From NCBI RefSeq assembly GCF_001953865.1, contig NZ_MQUQ01000018.1, forward strand, positions 62,001-126,000: DNA of 64,000 nucleotides, written 5' to 3'. The stretch comes from Amycolatopsis coloradensis (GTDB taxonomy: Bacteria; Actinomycetota; Actinomycetes; Mycobacteriales; Pseudonocardiaceae). Shown here in pieces: positions 17,168 to 25,807 of this stretch; within the stretch, counting starts at the first letter, position 1; each line of letters starts with the position of its first letter. A program made the translations under genes and the position numbers. A model generated the notes under the pieces. It saw nothing but the letters and a program-made list of their open reading frames with translations, was not told where the DNA came from and did not search any database.

Positions 17168-18481
17168 ATGGACGAACAGACGGCAGAGGTGTCCACCTCT
17201 CAAGCGGTCCGCAAAGCGATGATCCGGCTGGTCCCGTTCCTCGGGCTGCTTTATCTGCTCAACTATCTCGACCGGGTCAACGTCGGGTTCGCGGCGCTCA
17301 CCATGAACGCCGACCTCGGCATCTCCTCGGCCGCCTACGGGCTCGGCGCCGGCCTGTTCTTCGTCGGGTACTTCTTCTTCGAGGTGCCCAGCAACGTCAT
17401 CCTGCACAAGGTCGGCGCCCGGGTCTGGATCGCGCGGATCATGGTCACCTGGGGAATCGTCGCCTCGGCCACCGCGTTCATCCAGGGTGAGGTCAGCTTC
17501 TACATCGTCCGGGTGCTGCTCGGTATCGCCGAGGCCGGGTTCTTCCCCGGCATCATCCTGTACCTGACCTATTGGTTCCCGCGTAAGCAGCGAGCCAAGA
17601 TCGTCGCGCTGTTCTTCCTCGCAGTGCCGCTCTCGTCGGTGATCGGCAGCCCGGTTTCCGCCCTGCTCATCCAGAACGGCGAAGGCGTCCTCGGCTTCGA
17701 CGCGGGCTGGCGCTTCATGTTCTTCGCCGAAGGAGTGCCGTCGATCCTGCTCGGCGTGGCCGTGTTCTTCCTGCTGCCGAACCGGCCGAAGGACGCGAAA
17801 TGGCTGACTCCGGTGCAGCGCACGTCGTTGCAGTCGGCCATCGACGCGGAGGACACCCGCGAGGTCGGCAAGGAGGTGAGCACGCGATCGGCGCTGACCG
17901 ATCCGCGTGTGCTCGCCCTGAGCGCCGTCTACTTCGGAATCATCTTCGGCCTCTACGTGCTCGCGTTCTTCCTCCCGCAGGTGATCAAGGGCTTCCAGCA
18001 GCAGTTCCAGACCACGTACAGCGTCGTGGAGATCGGGCTCATCACGGCGATCCCCTACGCCGTGGCCGCCGTGGCCATGGTGCTGTGGGCACGCCATTCC
18101 GACCGCACCGGCGAACGGGCGGGGCACGTGGCCATCGCCGCGTTCGTCGGCGCGGTGTCGATCGCCGTCGCGCTGTACCTGGGTTCGCCACTGCTGGTGA
18201 TGATCGCGGTGACCCTCTGTGCGGTCGGCGTGTTCACCGCGATCCCGGTGTTCTGGCAGCTTCCCAACGCGTTCCTCACCGGCGTCGGCGCCGCCGCCGG
18301 GATCGGCCTGATCAACTCGTTCGGCAACCTGTCGGGCTTCGTCGGCCCCTATCTCACCGGCTGGCTACAGGGTTTGACCGGCAGCTTCCGTGCCGGGATG
18401 TGGGCCGTCGCGTTCTTCATGGCGATGGCGGGCTTCATCGCGTTGTCCTTCCGCCGCAAGGAACAGAACGCGATCAAGTGA
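17168..18481 (+). CDS. MFS transporter, anion:cation symporter (ACS) type
   Basis: A 437-residue, 12-helix transporter. The ACS-family signature is clear: LNYLDRVNVGFAALTMN in helix 1, FFVGYFFFEVPSNVILHKVGAR in helices 2-3, and LGIAEAGFFPGIILYLTYWFP in helix 4. Members import organic anions such as aromatic acids, tartrate or sugar acids with protons. No catabolic neighbour identifies the substrate. Its 3' end overlaps the convergent MBL-fold gene by 8 bp. Confidence 0.88.
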   Translation: MDEQTAEVSTSQAVRKAMIRLVPFLGLLYLLNYLDRVNVGFAALTMNADLGISSAAYGLGAGLFFVGYFFFEVPSNVILHKVGARVWIARIMVTWGIVASATAFIQGEVSFYIVRVLLGIAEAGFFPGIILYLTYWFPRKQRAKIVALFFLAVPLSSVIGSPVSALLIQNGEGVLGFDAGWRFMFFAEGVPSILLGVAVFFLLPNRPKDAKWLTPVQRTSLQSAIDAEDTREVGKEVSTRSALTDPRVLALSAVYFGIIFGLYVLAFFLPQVIKGFQQQFQTTYSVVEIGLITAIPYAVAAVAMVLWARHSDRTGERAGHVAIAAFVGAVSIAVALYLGSPLLVMIAVTLCAVGVFTAIPVFWQLPNAFLTGVGAAAGIGLINSFGNLSGFVGPYLTGWLQGLTGSFRAGMWAVAFFMAMAGFIALSFRRKEQNAIK

Positions 18482-19289
18482 GGTGGTCGAAGTCGCCGCG
18501 GACCCACCGGATGTGGGTCTCGGCGCTTCGGCGCACGACAGCGCGCGCGTCACGGTCGATGGTGTCGCCGCCGAGGGTGTAGAGCCGGTCGTAGGAGAAG
18601 TCGTCGAGCCGGTCGACGATGCGGCGCACCACGGCGGCGGACATCGGGATGTGCTTGGGAAAGTTCCGCTGGAACGACACCCAGTTCGGCGCGAGCCCGC
18701 CGGTGATCGTGTCCCCGGCCAGGATGCTGCCGTCCGGCGTGCGGGCCACGGCGCTGCCGCGCATGTGCCCGCCGAGGCGGACGAGTTCGAGGCCGGGCAA
18801 GGGTTCGGCCCGCTCGTCCCAGAACTCGAACGCCGGGTCGGGCGCGGGCAGCCACTCGCGGTTGCGTTCGTTGACCAGCACCGGGACCCCGCCGAGTGCG
18901 CGGCTCCAGCCGAGCTGGGCGCCGAACATGTGCGGATGGCTGGTGGCGATCGCGGTGACGTCTCCGAAGCCGCGGACGAGGTCGAGCACTTCGGTGTCCA
19001 ACCAGGACGGCGGGTCCCAGAGCAGAGCGCCCGCCGGGGTCACCGCGATGAACGACCAATGCCCGATGGCGAAATGCGGGTCCCGCTTGATGCTGTGCAG
19101 GCCGCGGCCGTGATCACGGTGCGAGGTCTTGTGCGGCGCGGAGATCAGTTCCTCGTGCGTCCACCAGCGTCCGGTGTGCGCGCCGAGGTCACCGGCTTCC
19201 TCGATGCCGACCTCGCCGCGGTCGAGGACGCACCGGGGCGGCTCCGGGGTGGCGGGATGTTCGATCCCGCACCTGTCGCAAATCCACAT
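18474..19289 (-). CDS. Metallo-beta-lactamase-fold protein with N-terminal Cys pair
   Basis: About 271 residues from ATG 19289. The N-terminus MWICDRCGIEHPATPEPPRC looks like a small zinc or rubredoxin-like knuckle. The rest has the order of an MBL-fold hydrolase: a histidine-rich loop (TSHPHMFGA), a later single His (LGGHMRGSAV), an Asp (ILAGDTI) and a C-terminal His (AETHIRW). The first loop lacks the usual Asp-His of HxHxDH, so metal binding may be altered. A 20-bp palindrome stands just upstream. Confidence 0.65.
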   Translation of the reverse strand: MWICDRCGIEHPATPEPPRCVLDRGEVGIEEAGDLGAHTGRWWTHEELISAPHKTSHRDHGRGLHSIKRDPHFAIGHWSFIAVTPAGALLWDPPSWLDTEVLDLVRGFGDVTAIATSHPHMFGAQLGWSRALGGVPVLVNERNREWLPAPDPAFEFWDERAEPLPGLELVRLGGHMRGSAVARTPDGSILAGDTITGGLAPNWVSFQRNFPKHIPMSAAVVRRIVDRLDDFSYDRLYTLGGDTIDRDARAVVRRSAETHIRWVRGDFDHLT

Positions 19290-19304
19290 GATCGACAGGG
19301 TGCA

Positions 19305-19324
19305 ACCTCCAGCGCGCTGGAGGT
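19305..19324. promoter_or_regulatory. 20-bp perfect palindrome, candidate operator
   Basis: ACCTCCAGCGCGCTGGAGGT is fully self-complementary and lies 16-35 nt upstream of the MBL-fold gene start on its strand. It fits a homodimeric repressor site; no regulator is adjacent. Confidence 0.4.
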
Positions 19325-19331
19325 CAAGACG

Positions 19332-19366
19332 CGTCTTCCCCCGGCTCGGCGAGCAGGGGGAAGACG
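19332..19366 (-). terminator. Terminator hairpin of the secreted-protein gene
   Basis: CGTCTTCCCCC (19332-19342) pairs perfectly with GGGGGAAGACG (19356-19366) around a 13-nt loop, six bases past the stop of the leftward secreted-protein gene. Confidence 0.7.
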
Positions 19367-19371
19367 GGCGA

Positions 19372-19968
19372 TCAGCTGACGGTCGTCTTGCCGAGGACGG
19401 CGTCCTGGTCGGGCGGGTCGAGGGTGAGCTGGACGTCGAACTCGCCGAGCGAGCTGTCGGTGACGATGTGCGAGGTCGCCGCGGGGTCCACGCTGCTGGT
19501 CGCCTCACCGGCGGGGGTCCCCGCCGGGATGGTGAAGTCGACCTGGCCCGACGCGGTGAACTTCAACGGTCCTTCGGCGGGCACCTCGGTGTCCGGGATG
19601 GGCAGCTCGATCGGGATCGACACCTTCTGCTCGCCGAGCGCGACGTTGACCTTCGAGCTGATCGTGCCGGAGAGCTTCTTGGCGCCGACCAGCCGGAGCC
19701 CGTCGCCCGCGGCCTGCCCGGAATCGACGTCGAGGGTGAACGGCACCGAAATCGGCGTTCCGGCCTGGGCGGTCGCCGGGATTTCCGCCTTGACGACCAC
19801 GGCCACCTGCTGGTCGCCGATGAGGGGGAAGCCGCCCTTGTACGTGAGATTCTTTTCGACGGCGGCCGCGGTTCCCGCCGCGGTGAGCATCACGGTTCCG
19901 GCGACCGCGGCCGCGATCCCGGCCGCGCAGAACCGGCGAACACCCTTTCGCACGAGGGTTTCCGTCAT
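19372..19968 (-). CDS. Secreted protein, DUF6801-like
   Basis: A 198-residue exported protein. A Sec signal peptide is clear: basic MTETLVRKGVRR, hydrophobic core, cleavage near GTAAA-VEKN around residue 36. The mature part starts with TYKGGFPLIGDQQVAVVVKA and is predicted to be all-beta. That opening resembles secreted actinobacterial proteins grouped as DUF6801, but I am not certain of the number. No enzymatic motif. Probably a cell-surface or extracellular beta-sandwich. Confidence 0.7.
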   Translation of the reverse strand: MTETLVRKGVRRFCAAGIAAAVAGTVMLTAAGTAAAVEKNLTYKGGFPLIGDQQVAVVVKAEIPATAQAGTPISVPFTLDVDSGQAAGDGLRLVGAKKLSGTISSKVNVALGEQKVSIPIELPIPDTEVPAEGPLKFTASGQVDFTIPAGTPAGEATSSVDPAATSHIVTDSSLGEFDVQLTLDPPDQDAVLGKTTVS

Positions 19969-20146
19969 GTCAGGTCCTTTCGTCGTTGACTGGGCTCGAC
20001 GCCGAATCTAGGTGGAAAGTCACCAACGAGGAAAGGGAAAGATCGCGTGCGTTTTCTTTACACGCCGATCTTGTCACGCGTATGCGGAATGGTTTGATCG
20101 TGAATTGTCATGCGAAAGCGGAAAGGGGAAATGCGGTGGAGTTCCT

Positions 20147-20162
20147 TGTCACCCCGGTGACA
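20147..20162. promoter_or_regulatory. Short inverted repeat upstream of the cyclase gene
   Basis: TGTCACC-CC-GGTGACA forms 7-bp perfect arms 33 bp before the cyclase start, in the AT-richer divergent region 19969-20195. Candidate regulator site; it could bind a Crp-like or other dimeric protein. Confidence 0.3.
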
Positions 20163-20195
20163 GGTGCTCCGGCCCTGGGGTGACCGGCTATCGTC

Positions 20196-20999
20196 ATGAT
20201 CGTGACCGACCGACCCGAGCCGTGGCACCTCCGGACCCGCAAGTTCCTGCGGGCGACGGATCAGCGTGGCGAACTGGTGCGTGGCGCGCGGTTGCTCCGC
20301 AAGCTCGTCCCGGGGGACGACGCGCCCGGCGATCCGCTGGCTCCGTCGACAGGTCGCTCGTCCGACCGGCTCGCCCGCCTGCTCGCGGAGGCGGGCGCGG
20401 ACCGGCCCAGCGCCACCCGTGAGCTGGGGCTGGCGGCGGTCCAGGCCTGGCAGGCCGCCACCCGCCGCTCCGGCACGCGGCCGCGGGCCACGACCGGGAT
20501 CACGGTGCTGTTCACCGACCTCGTCGGCTTCTCGACCTGGGCGCTGCACGCGGGCGACGACCGCGTCCTCGAACTGCTCCGCGCGGTCGCCGACGTCACC
20601 GAGTCGATCGTCACCGGGCACCGGGGGAGCGTCGTCAAGGGGCTCGGTGACGGTGTGATGGCCGTGTTCGCCGACCCGGGCGAAGCCGTGAACGCCGCCT
20701 ACGAGACGTGCTCCGCCGTGAGCGTGATCAAGGCGGAGGGCTATCTGCCGCACCTGCGGGCGGGCCTGCATCGGGGCAACCCGCAGCGGGTCGGCGACGA
20801 CTACCTCGGCGTCGACGTGAACATCGCCGCCCGGATCATGGCGGCCGCGGACGGCGACGAGGTGCTGGCCAGCGGAAGTGTCGTGGAAGAACTCGACGCG
20901 GACGCCGTCATCGTGCGCCCGCGCCGGAACTTCCGTGCCAAGGGGACCCCGAAGGATCTCCAGGTCTACCGCGTCGTACCTCGCTATTCGGCTACTTAG
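20196..20999 (+). CDS. Class III adenylate/guanylate cyclase
   Basis: A 267-residue protein. Residues 1-95 are a helical N-terminal part and residues 100-265 a class III nucleotidyl cyclase domain. Metal-binding Asp108 (VLFTDLVGFS) and Asp152 (KGLGDGVMAVF) are present. So are Lys148 and Asp207, which favour ATP, and Asn209 and Arg213 (GVDVNIAARIM), which stabilise the transition state. All catalytic positions are retained, so it should make cAMP. No membrane or HAMP segment is visible. It converges on the GH109-like gene with an 8-bp overlap. Confidence 0.85.
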   Translation: MIVTDRPEPWHLRTRKFLRATDQRGELVRGARLLRKLVPGDDAPGDPLAPSTGRSSDRLARLLAEAGADRPSATRELGLAAVQAWQAATRRSGTRPRATTGITVLFTDLVGFSTWALHAGDDRVLELLRAVADVTESIVTGHRGSVVKGLGDGVMAVFADPGEAVNAAYETCSAVSVIKAEGYLPHLRAGLHRGNPQRVGDDYLGVDVNIAARIMAAADGDEVLASGSVVEELDADAVIVRPRRNFRAKGTPKDLQVYRVVPRYSAT

Positions 21000-22386
21000 G
21001 CATGTCCGACGGCTGCGAATCCAGCCCCGCGCGGGGCTTCGACCAGCCGCCGCGCGTGAAGTCCGGCACCGCGACCGGTCTACCGCCGCGAGCCAGCGAG
21101 ACCACGCTCAGTGGCACGGGGGAGCACCAGGCCGCCGAGTCGTAGACGTCGATGTCCGGCACCAGCCCGGCGCGCATCTGCTGCACGATCCGCCACTGCA
21201 GCACGTAGTCCATGCCGCCGTGCCCGCCGAGGTTCGGGTCGTCCTTGAGCTTCTTCCACAGCCAGTGGTCGTGGCGTTCGCGGTACGGCCCGAAGTCCTT
21301 CCACGCGTGCCCGCTGTGATCGGGCTCGACGTAGATACGCGCGGGGTAGTCCTCCACAATGCCGCGGCTGCCCGCGAGACTGTTGATGCGGCTGTACGGA
21401 CGCGGCGAGCTGACGTCGTGCTCGGCGCGGATGATCCGCCCCTGCTCGGTCTCGATCAAGCAGCTGACCAGGTCGCCGTTGATGTAGGTCTCTTTCCACG
21501 ACGGGTGACCCGGCGGCATGTGCCGCTTCCGGTAGTCGGCGAGCCCCTTCGGCTCGGTCGCCGTGGCGCGCAGCGTGGCGAACCGGTCGCCGCGGTTGAC
21601 GTCCATGCAGGCGGCGATCGGGGCGAGACCGTGCATCGGGTAGAAGCTCGCGGTGCTGCGGGTGTGCCACTTGCGGCGCCACGCGTCGGTGTAATACGTG
21701 TCGGAGAACAGCAGTTCGCGCAGGTCGTGCAGGTAGCCGCCGTGACCGTTGGTGACCTCGCCGAAGACGCCTTCGTGCGCCATCTTGAGGATGGCGAGTT
21801 CGTTGCGGCCGTAGCTGCAGTTCTCGGCGAGGAACAGGTGCTTGCGAGTCTGCTCGCTGGTGTTGACGAGGTCCCACAGTTGGTCGAGCTCGGTGGCGAT
21901 CGGCAGTTCGACCCCGACGTGCTTGCCGGACAGCAGAGCGGCCTTGCTTTGGGAGTAGTGGAACTCCCACGGCGTCGCGATGTAGACGAGGTCGATGTCG
22001 GTGCGGGAGAGCATCTTCTTGAAGGCGTCGGCGGATCCGCCGTACTCGGCCGGGCGCGGTCGTCCGTCGGCGGCGAGTTTGTCCGCGGCGGCCTTCGCGC
22101 GCTCGGCACGGATGTCGCAGACCGCGGTGACCACGGCGCCGGGGACGGCGCTCCACCCGCCGATCATGGACATGCCGCGGTTGCCGAGTCCGATGAGCCC
22201 GATCCGGACGGTCTGGTGCCGCTCGAACGGCACCCCGATCATGCTGCGCTGACCAGGGCGGCGAGGTGAACTTTCCGCTCCGGTGGTCTCTGCGGCGTCG
22301 GCGCTCACCGGGATCGCGGCGAGCGCCCCGGCGGCCAGCGCGCCACCGAACAGGGTCCGCCGGGAAACAGAGGGCAGGTCGGCCAT
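20992..22386 (-). CDS. GH109-like Gfo/Idh/MocA oxidoreductase, Tat-exported
   Basis: A 464-residue enzyme. The N-terminus SRRTLFGGALAAGALAAIP is a twin-arginine signal. A Rossmann motif follows (IGLIGLGNRGMSM), then DIDLVYIATPWEFHYSQ and the family markers GGYLHDLR and GGHGGMDY. Glycoside hydrolase family 109 uses tightly bound NAD to cleave alpha-N-acetylgalactosaminides by an oxidation-elimination route; close homologues often have other glycan substrates. ATG 22386 has GAAGGAG upstream. A perfect inverted repeat lies about 90 bp upstream of the start. Confidence 0.85.
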   Translation of the reverse strand: MADLPSVSRRTLFGGALAAGALAAIPVSADAAETTGAESSPRRPGQRSMIGVPFERHQTVRIGLIGLGNRGMSMIGGWSAVPGAVVTAVCDIRAERAKAAADKLAADGRPRPAEYGGSADAFKKMLSRTDIDLVYIATPWEFHYSQSKAALLSGKHVGVELPIATELDQLWDLVNTSEQTRKHLFLAENCSYGRNELAILKMAHEGVFGEVTNGHGGYLHDLRELLFSDTYYTDAWRRKWHTRSTASFYPMHGLAPIAACMDVNRGDRFATLRATATEPKGLADYRKRHMPPGHPSWKETYINGDLVSCLIETEQGRIIRAEHDVSSPRPYSRINSLAGSRGIVEDYPARIYVEPDHSGHAWKDFGPYRERHDHWLWKKLKDDPNLGGHGGMDYVLQWRIVQQMRAGLVPDIDVYDSAAWCSPVPLSVVSLARGGRPVAVPDFTRGGWSKPRAGLDSQPSDMPK

Positions 22387-22473
22387 GAAGAACACTCCTT
22401 CGTGTCGCCTTCGATGCCCAAACTGTGTCCAACCGCCGCCAGATATGTCAAGAGATGCGTCAAAGAGCGCAGT

Positions 22474-22495
22474 AAACTGCACCAATGTGCAGTTT
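22474..22495. promoter_or_regulatory. Perfect inverted repeat, candidate operator
   Basis: AAACTGCAC and GTGCAGTTT are perfect 9-bp arms with 4-bp spacing, in the AT-rich promoter region of the GH109-like gene. On the gene's strand a TTGACA (complement of 22446-22451) follows downstream and could be the -35 box. The size and symmetry suit a LacI- or GntR-type repressor. Confidence 0.5.
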
Positions 22496-22523
22496 GACTG
22501 TGCGGAATCGGATGTTTCGCGCA

Positions 22524-22549
22524 ACCCGGGTGCGCGCACACACCCGGGT
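22524..22549 (-). terminator. Terminator hairpin of the nitroreductase gene
   Basis: ACCCGGGTG and CACCCGGGT form a 9-bp perfect stem with an 8-nt loop, 11 bp past the leftward nitroreductase stop. Confidence 0.6.
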
Positions 22550-22560
22550 CACCCGTCCGC

Positions 22561-23256
22561 TCAGCGGTGGATCAGCACCTGGTCGATCGACTTGCGCACA
22601 AGGTTCGGCACCACGCAGTCGTCCGCCGGATAGCCGACCGGGATGACGGCGAACGCCTTCTCGTTCCGCGGCCGCTCGAGTAGCTCGCCGAGGAACCGCA
22701 TCGGCGACGGCGTATGCGTCAACGCGGCCAGCCCGGACAGATGCAACGCCGTGAGCAGCATGCCGACCGCGATGCCGACCGACTCGTCGACGTAGTAGTG
22801 CTTGTGCTTGGTGCCGTCCTCGTCGAGGAAGTAGCGCTGCTGGAAGACCACGATGAGGTACGGGGCGTCGGTGAGGTGGGTCTTCACGGCGTCGGTGCCC
22901 AGCGGACGCAACGCGGACAGCCACTCCTCGCCGAGCCTGCCCTCGTAGGAGACGCGTTCCTCCTCTTCGGCGGCCTCGCGGATACGCTGTTTGGTCGCGG
23001 GGTCCTTGATCAGGGCGAAGGTCCACGGCTGCTGATGCGCGCCACTGGGCGCGGTGGCGGCCACCGCGATGGCGTCCACCAGCACCTGCTCGGGCACCGG
23101 GTCGGTCGAGAACATCCGCACGGTGCGGCGGGTGTCCATGCGGCGGCGCAGATCGGCGGCGGTGGCCAGCGATTCTTCCTCGGACAGGCGAGCGGGCCGG
23201 TAGGGCACCGGCTCGAAGGGGTCGCCGTAGGTCGGGGTCCACTGTGCTGCGGTCAT
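22561..23256 (-). CDS. Nitroreductase-family flavoprotein
   Basis: A 231-residue FMN-dependent oxidoreductase. Family motifs: RRTVRMFS near the N-terminus for FMN phosphate binding, APSGAHQQPWTFALI, the central EESVGIAVG-like DESVGIAVGMLLTALHLSGL, and NEKAFAVIPVGYPADD. Overall layout resembles the iodotyrosine deiodinase/BluB branch more than classical NfsB. The reaction is probably NAD(P)H-dependent reduction of a nitro or halogenated aromatic compound. Monocistronic; a hairpin follows. Confidence 0.82.
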   Translation of the reverse strand: MTAAQWTPTYGDPFEPVPYRPARLSEEESLATAADLRRRMDTRRTVRMFSTDPVPEQVLVDAIAVAATAPSGAHQQPWTFALIKDPATKQRIREAAEEEERVSYEGRLGEEWLSALRPLGTDAVKTHLTDAPYLIVVFQQRYFLDEDGTKHKHYYVDESVGIAVGMLLTALHLSGLAALTHTPSPMRFLGELLERPRNEKAFAVIPVGYPADDCVVPNLVRKSIDQVLIHR

Positions 23257-23525
23257 GATCCCGATTGTGGCCCACCGGAAGCCCCGCCGACAGGTTATGC
23301 CCTTGGCGTTATGCCGCCATCTGTCCCCAGTGGACGGACGCCGGGCAGCCCAATCCTGGGCTCGTTCCGATACCTAGAGGGCCCCTTAGCGGTCGCCGCG
23401 GCGAAGAGATAGGTACCTACTGCACGACTTTCGTCGGTGTCCGGTTTCTCTTGCCGCGTCCCAGAATCAGCACACCCGTCCCTCTCGCGCGGCTGAACCC
23501 CGGGCCGCAGAAATGAGCCGGAACC

Positions 23526-24245
23526 ATGCGACTGCGCTCCTTCGCCCTGATCGCCGGCACCGCCTTCGCGGCGCTGCTCGGCGTGACCGCCCCCGTGGCG
23601 TCCGCCGCGGAACCGTCCTCCGACGTCCAGCCGATGATCATCGGCGGCCAGAACGCGTCGAGCGGCCCGTGGGCGGCCAGACTCTTCGCCAACGGCCGTC
23701 AAACCTGTACCTCGACGATCATCGCGCCGGAGTACATCCTGACCGCGAAACACTGTGTGGCCAGCGGCGGCACGTTCACCTTCCGGATCGGCAGCCTCGA
23801 CCAGCAGAGCGGTGGCACCATGGCCACCGGCTCGACCGTGACCCGGCACGCGAGCGCCGACCTCGCGATCGTGCGTCTCACCGCGCCGGTGTCCGCCACG
23901 TATTCGCCGCTGGGCACCACCGCCAACGTCTCCGTCGGCCAGACCGTGCAGGTCTACGGCTGGGGCGCGACCAGCCAGTGCGGCTCGGAGATCAACTGCC
24001 AGTCGCGCTACCTGAAGGTCGCCAACGTCTCGGTCACGTCGGTCTCCTGCCGTGACTACAACGGTGGCATCGCGGTGTGCGCGCGCCGCGGCGACGGCAT
24101 CACCGCCGGCGGGGACTCGGGCGGCCCGATGTTCGCCTCCGGCCGCCAGGTCGGGGTCGCGTCGACCAGCGACCGGCAGACGACCACGGCGTACACGAAC
24201 ATCACGCGGTACCGGCCCTGGATTCAGCAGATCGCCGGCGTCTGA
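23526..24245 (+). CDS. Secreted trypsin-like serine protease (S1 family)
   Basis: A 239-residue chymotrypsin-fold protease. Signal peptide 1-27 (cleavage near VASAA-EP) is followed by a short propeptide, and the mature N-terminus is IIGGQN at residue 38. The triad is complete: His76 (TAKHC), Asp112 (SADLAIVRL) and Ser198 (GGDSGGP). Two disulfides are likely from the Cys pattern. It probably digests protein outside the cell. The 249-bp region before it (23277-23525) holds a small hairpin (23347-23362) and nothing else I recognise. Confidence 0.92.
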   Translation: MRLRSFALIAGTAFAALLGVTAPVASAAEPSSDVQPMIIGGQNASSGPWAARLFANGRQTCTSTIIAPEYILTAKHCVASGGTFTFRIGSLDQQSGGTMATGSTVTRHASADLAIVRLTAPVSATYSPLGTTANVSVGQTVQVYGWGATSQCGSEINCQSRYLKVANVSVTSVSCRDYNGGIAVCARRGDGITAGGDSGGPMFASGRQVGVASTSDRQTTTAYTNITRYRPWIQQIAGV

Positions 24246-24259
24246 CGCCTGGGATACAG

Positions 24260-24295
24260 CGGAGCCCTTCTCGGTGGTTGCCGGGGAGGGCTCCG
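24260..24295 (+). terminator. Terminator hairpin of the protease gene
   Basis: CGGAGCCCT (24260-24268) pairs with AGGGCTCCG (24287-24295), 15 bp after the protease stop. Confidence 0.65.
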
Positions 24296-24334
24296 TGTCG
24301 TCCGGCTCAGAGTGCCATGACTACTCCGCGCGCC

Positions 24335-25783
24335 TCATGCGCGAGCCAGTTCGACAAGCCGGTCCGCCAGTCTGTAGCCCATCGCGGTCAGGGTCAGGAT
24401 CGGATTCGCGACACCGATGCTCGGAAAGGCGGCACCGTCCCCGACGAAGAGATTGCTCGCACCAAGCAGCCGTGAGTCGGCGTCCGCGGCGCTTTCGTTC
24501 TCGCTGAGCGCTATGCGCAACGTTCCGGCCTCGTGATAGCTGGCGCCGCGAGGAAGCAGAAGCGGCCGAGACGACCACTTGCCGCCAAGACTGGATGCGA
24601 CCTCGTGCAACACGTCGAGCATCGTCTTCGTGCGCTCTTCGTCAGGTGATGAGGCTTTCAGTATGGTCGACGCCATCGGTGTCCCGTGCCTGTCGACGCG
24701 CCCGGGTGCGATTTCCACTCGGTTGTCCCAGTTCGGATCCATCGCCGCGGAGCCGGTCAGGCGAAGAATCTGACTTCGGTCGGCAGGTCGCCGTATGGAG
24801 CGGATCTCGATCTGGAAGCGATCCTTGAGGGCCGCGCTCAGCGGTGGGATGAAAATGTTGATTGGACCCAGGTTGAGCTCGGGGCTCTTCGAGACGTCCA
24901 GGTATCCCCTGCAGTATATGTGTTCCGCCAAGTAGTGCCCGATGGCGGACTGGTTCGACTTGACGAAATCAAGTTCGGAGTTCAGAACCAGTCTCGCCGA
25001 CTCCACGGGGCTGGCTGCGACGATGAAAGTGTCTCCATGGATGTCGAACGATTCGGCGTCGGGCCTGCTCGACGACGCACATCGCGCGCGCGAGATACGG
25101 GCAGGATTCACCTTGCTGGTCAGCAGTCGCACCACGGTGGTGTCGGCTATCAGCGAAACGCGAGGAGTCCGTGACAGGGCGTCCCTTGTCATGAGCGTAC
25201 GTATGCGCTCGACCGAACTCCGATGTGGGAACCCCAGATTCGGTCCCCCTTGGACCACGGAGGTCGAGGCGGACGGAGGATGTCTTGCGTGAAACCGTGC
25301 CAGGTGCAGGAAAGCGTAGTCTTGGGAGGTTCCCACGCATCGAATGGGGCCGAGCAGACGATTCTCGGCTTCGGTGAAGTAGGGTAGCAGGTCGGCTTCT
25401 GTGAAGCGCCATTCTCCATTGTCCCACAGGGAGAAATCGGTTTCGTAGAACCGATGGAGTTGGCTGCCTCCGACGATTCCGCGGCCGCCGACGGCAGGGA
25501 GTAGTGCGCCTCCGTCCCGCAGATCGCCGTCCCAAGGACAATGCAGATGATCGGAGAGGAACTTGTCGCGATCCTGGATCGTTCCTCCTGAATCGTAGAA
25601 ATGTCGATCCAAAAGGAACGGTCCTTGTTCGATGATGGCGATCGATACGGAAGGGTGTGCCTCGTACAGTCGTTCGGCAATGGCGGCGCCCGCTGGTCCC
25701 GAACCGATCACAACCACGTTGTAGTGTCGCAAGTTTCCCCGATATTCGCGTGAATCCCGATCAGGCCGACTACTTTCTGACAA
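24335..25783 (-). CDS. GMC-family FAD oxidoreductase
   Basis: About 482 residues if read from TTG 25783; TTG 25732 (MRHYNVVVIGSGPAG) is also possible. FAD-binding GSGPAG lies at residues 27-32. The C-terminal GMC_oxred_C region has SYHEAGTLRIALSENESAAD, then NLFVGDGAAFPSIGVANPILTLTAMGYRLAD. The His in SYHEAGT is a likely catalytic base. GMC enzymes oxidise an alcohol to a carbonyl. It follows a DegT aminotransferase gene by 24 bp, so the pair may turn an OH into an amine on a sugar or cyclitol. Base composition looks poorer in GC than in neighbouring genes, hinting at transfer. Confidence 0.8.
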   Translation of the reverse strand: MSESSRPDRDSREYRGNLRHYNVVVIGSGPAGAAIAERLYEAHPSVSIAIIEQGPFLLDRHFYDSGGTIQDRDKFLSDHLHCPWDGDLRDGGALLPAVGGRGIVGGSQLHRFYETDFSLWDNGEWRFTEADLLPYFTEAENRLLGPIRCVGTSQDYAFLHLARFHARHPPSASTSVVQGGPNLGFPHRSSVERIRTLMTRDALSRTPRVSLIADTTVVRLLTSKVNPARISRARCASSSRPDAESFDIHGDTFIVAASPVESARLVLNSELDFVKSNQSAIGHYLAEHIYCRGYLDVSKSPELNLGPINIFIPPLSAALKDRFQIEIRSIRRPADRSQILRLTGSAAMDPNWDNRVEIAPGRVDRHGTPMASTILKASSPDEERTKTMLDVLHEVASSLGGKWSSRPLLLPRGASYHEAGTLRIALSENESAADADSRLLGASNLFVGDGAAFPSIGVANPILTLTAMGYRLADRLVELARA

Positions 25784-25807
25784 TCGGACTCCGACTTGTG
25801 CCCCGGT

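Noticed and set aside
23277..23525. Possible RNA gene upstream of the protease
   Set aside because: A small hairpin is present but no tRNA-like or riboswitch core could be matched.
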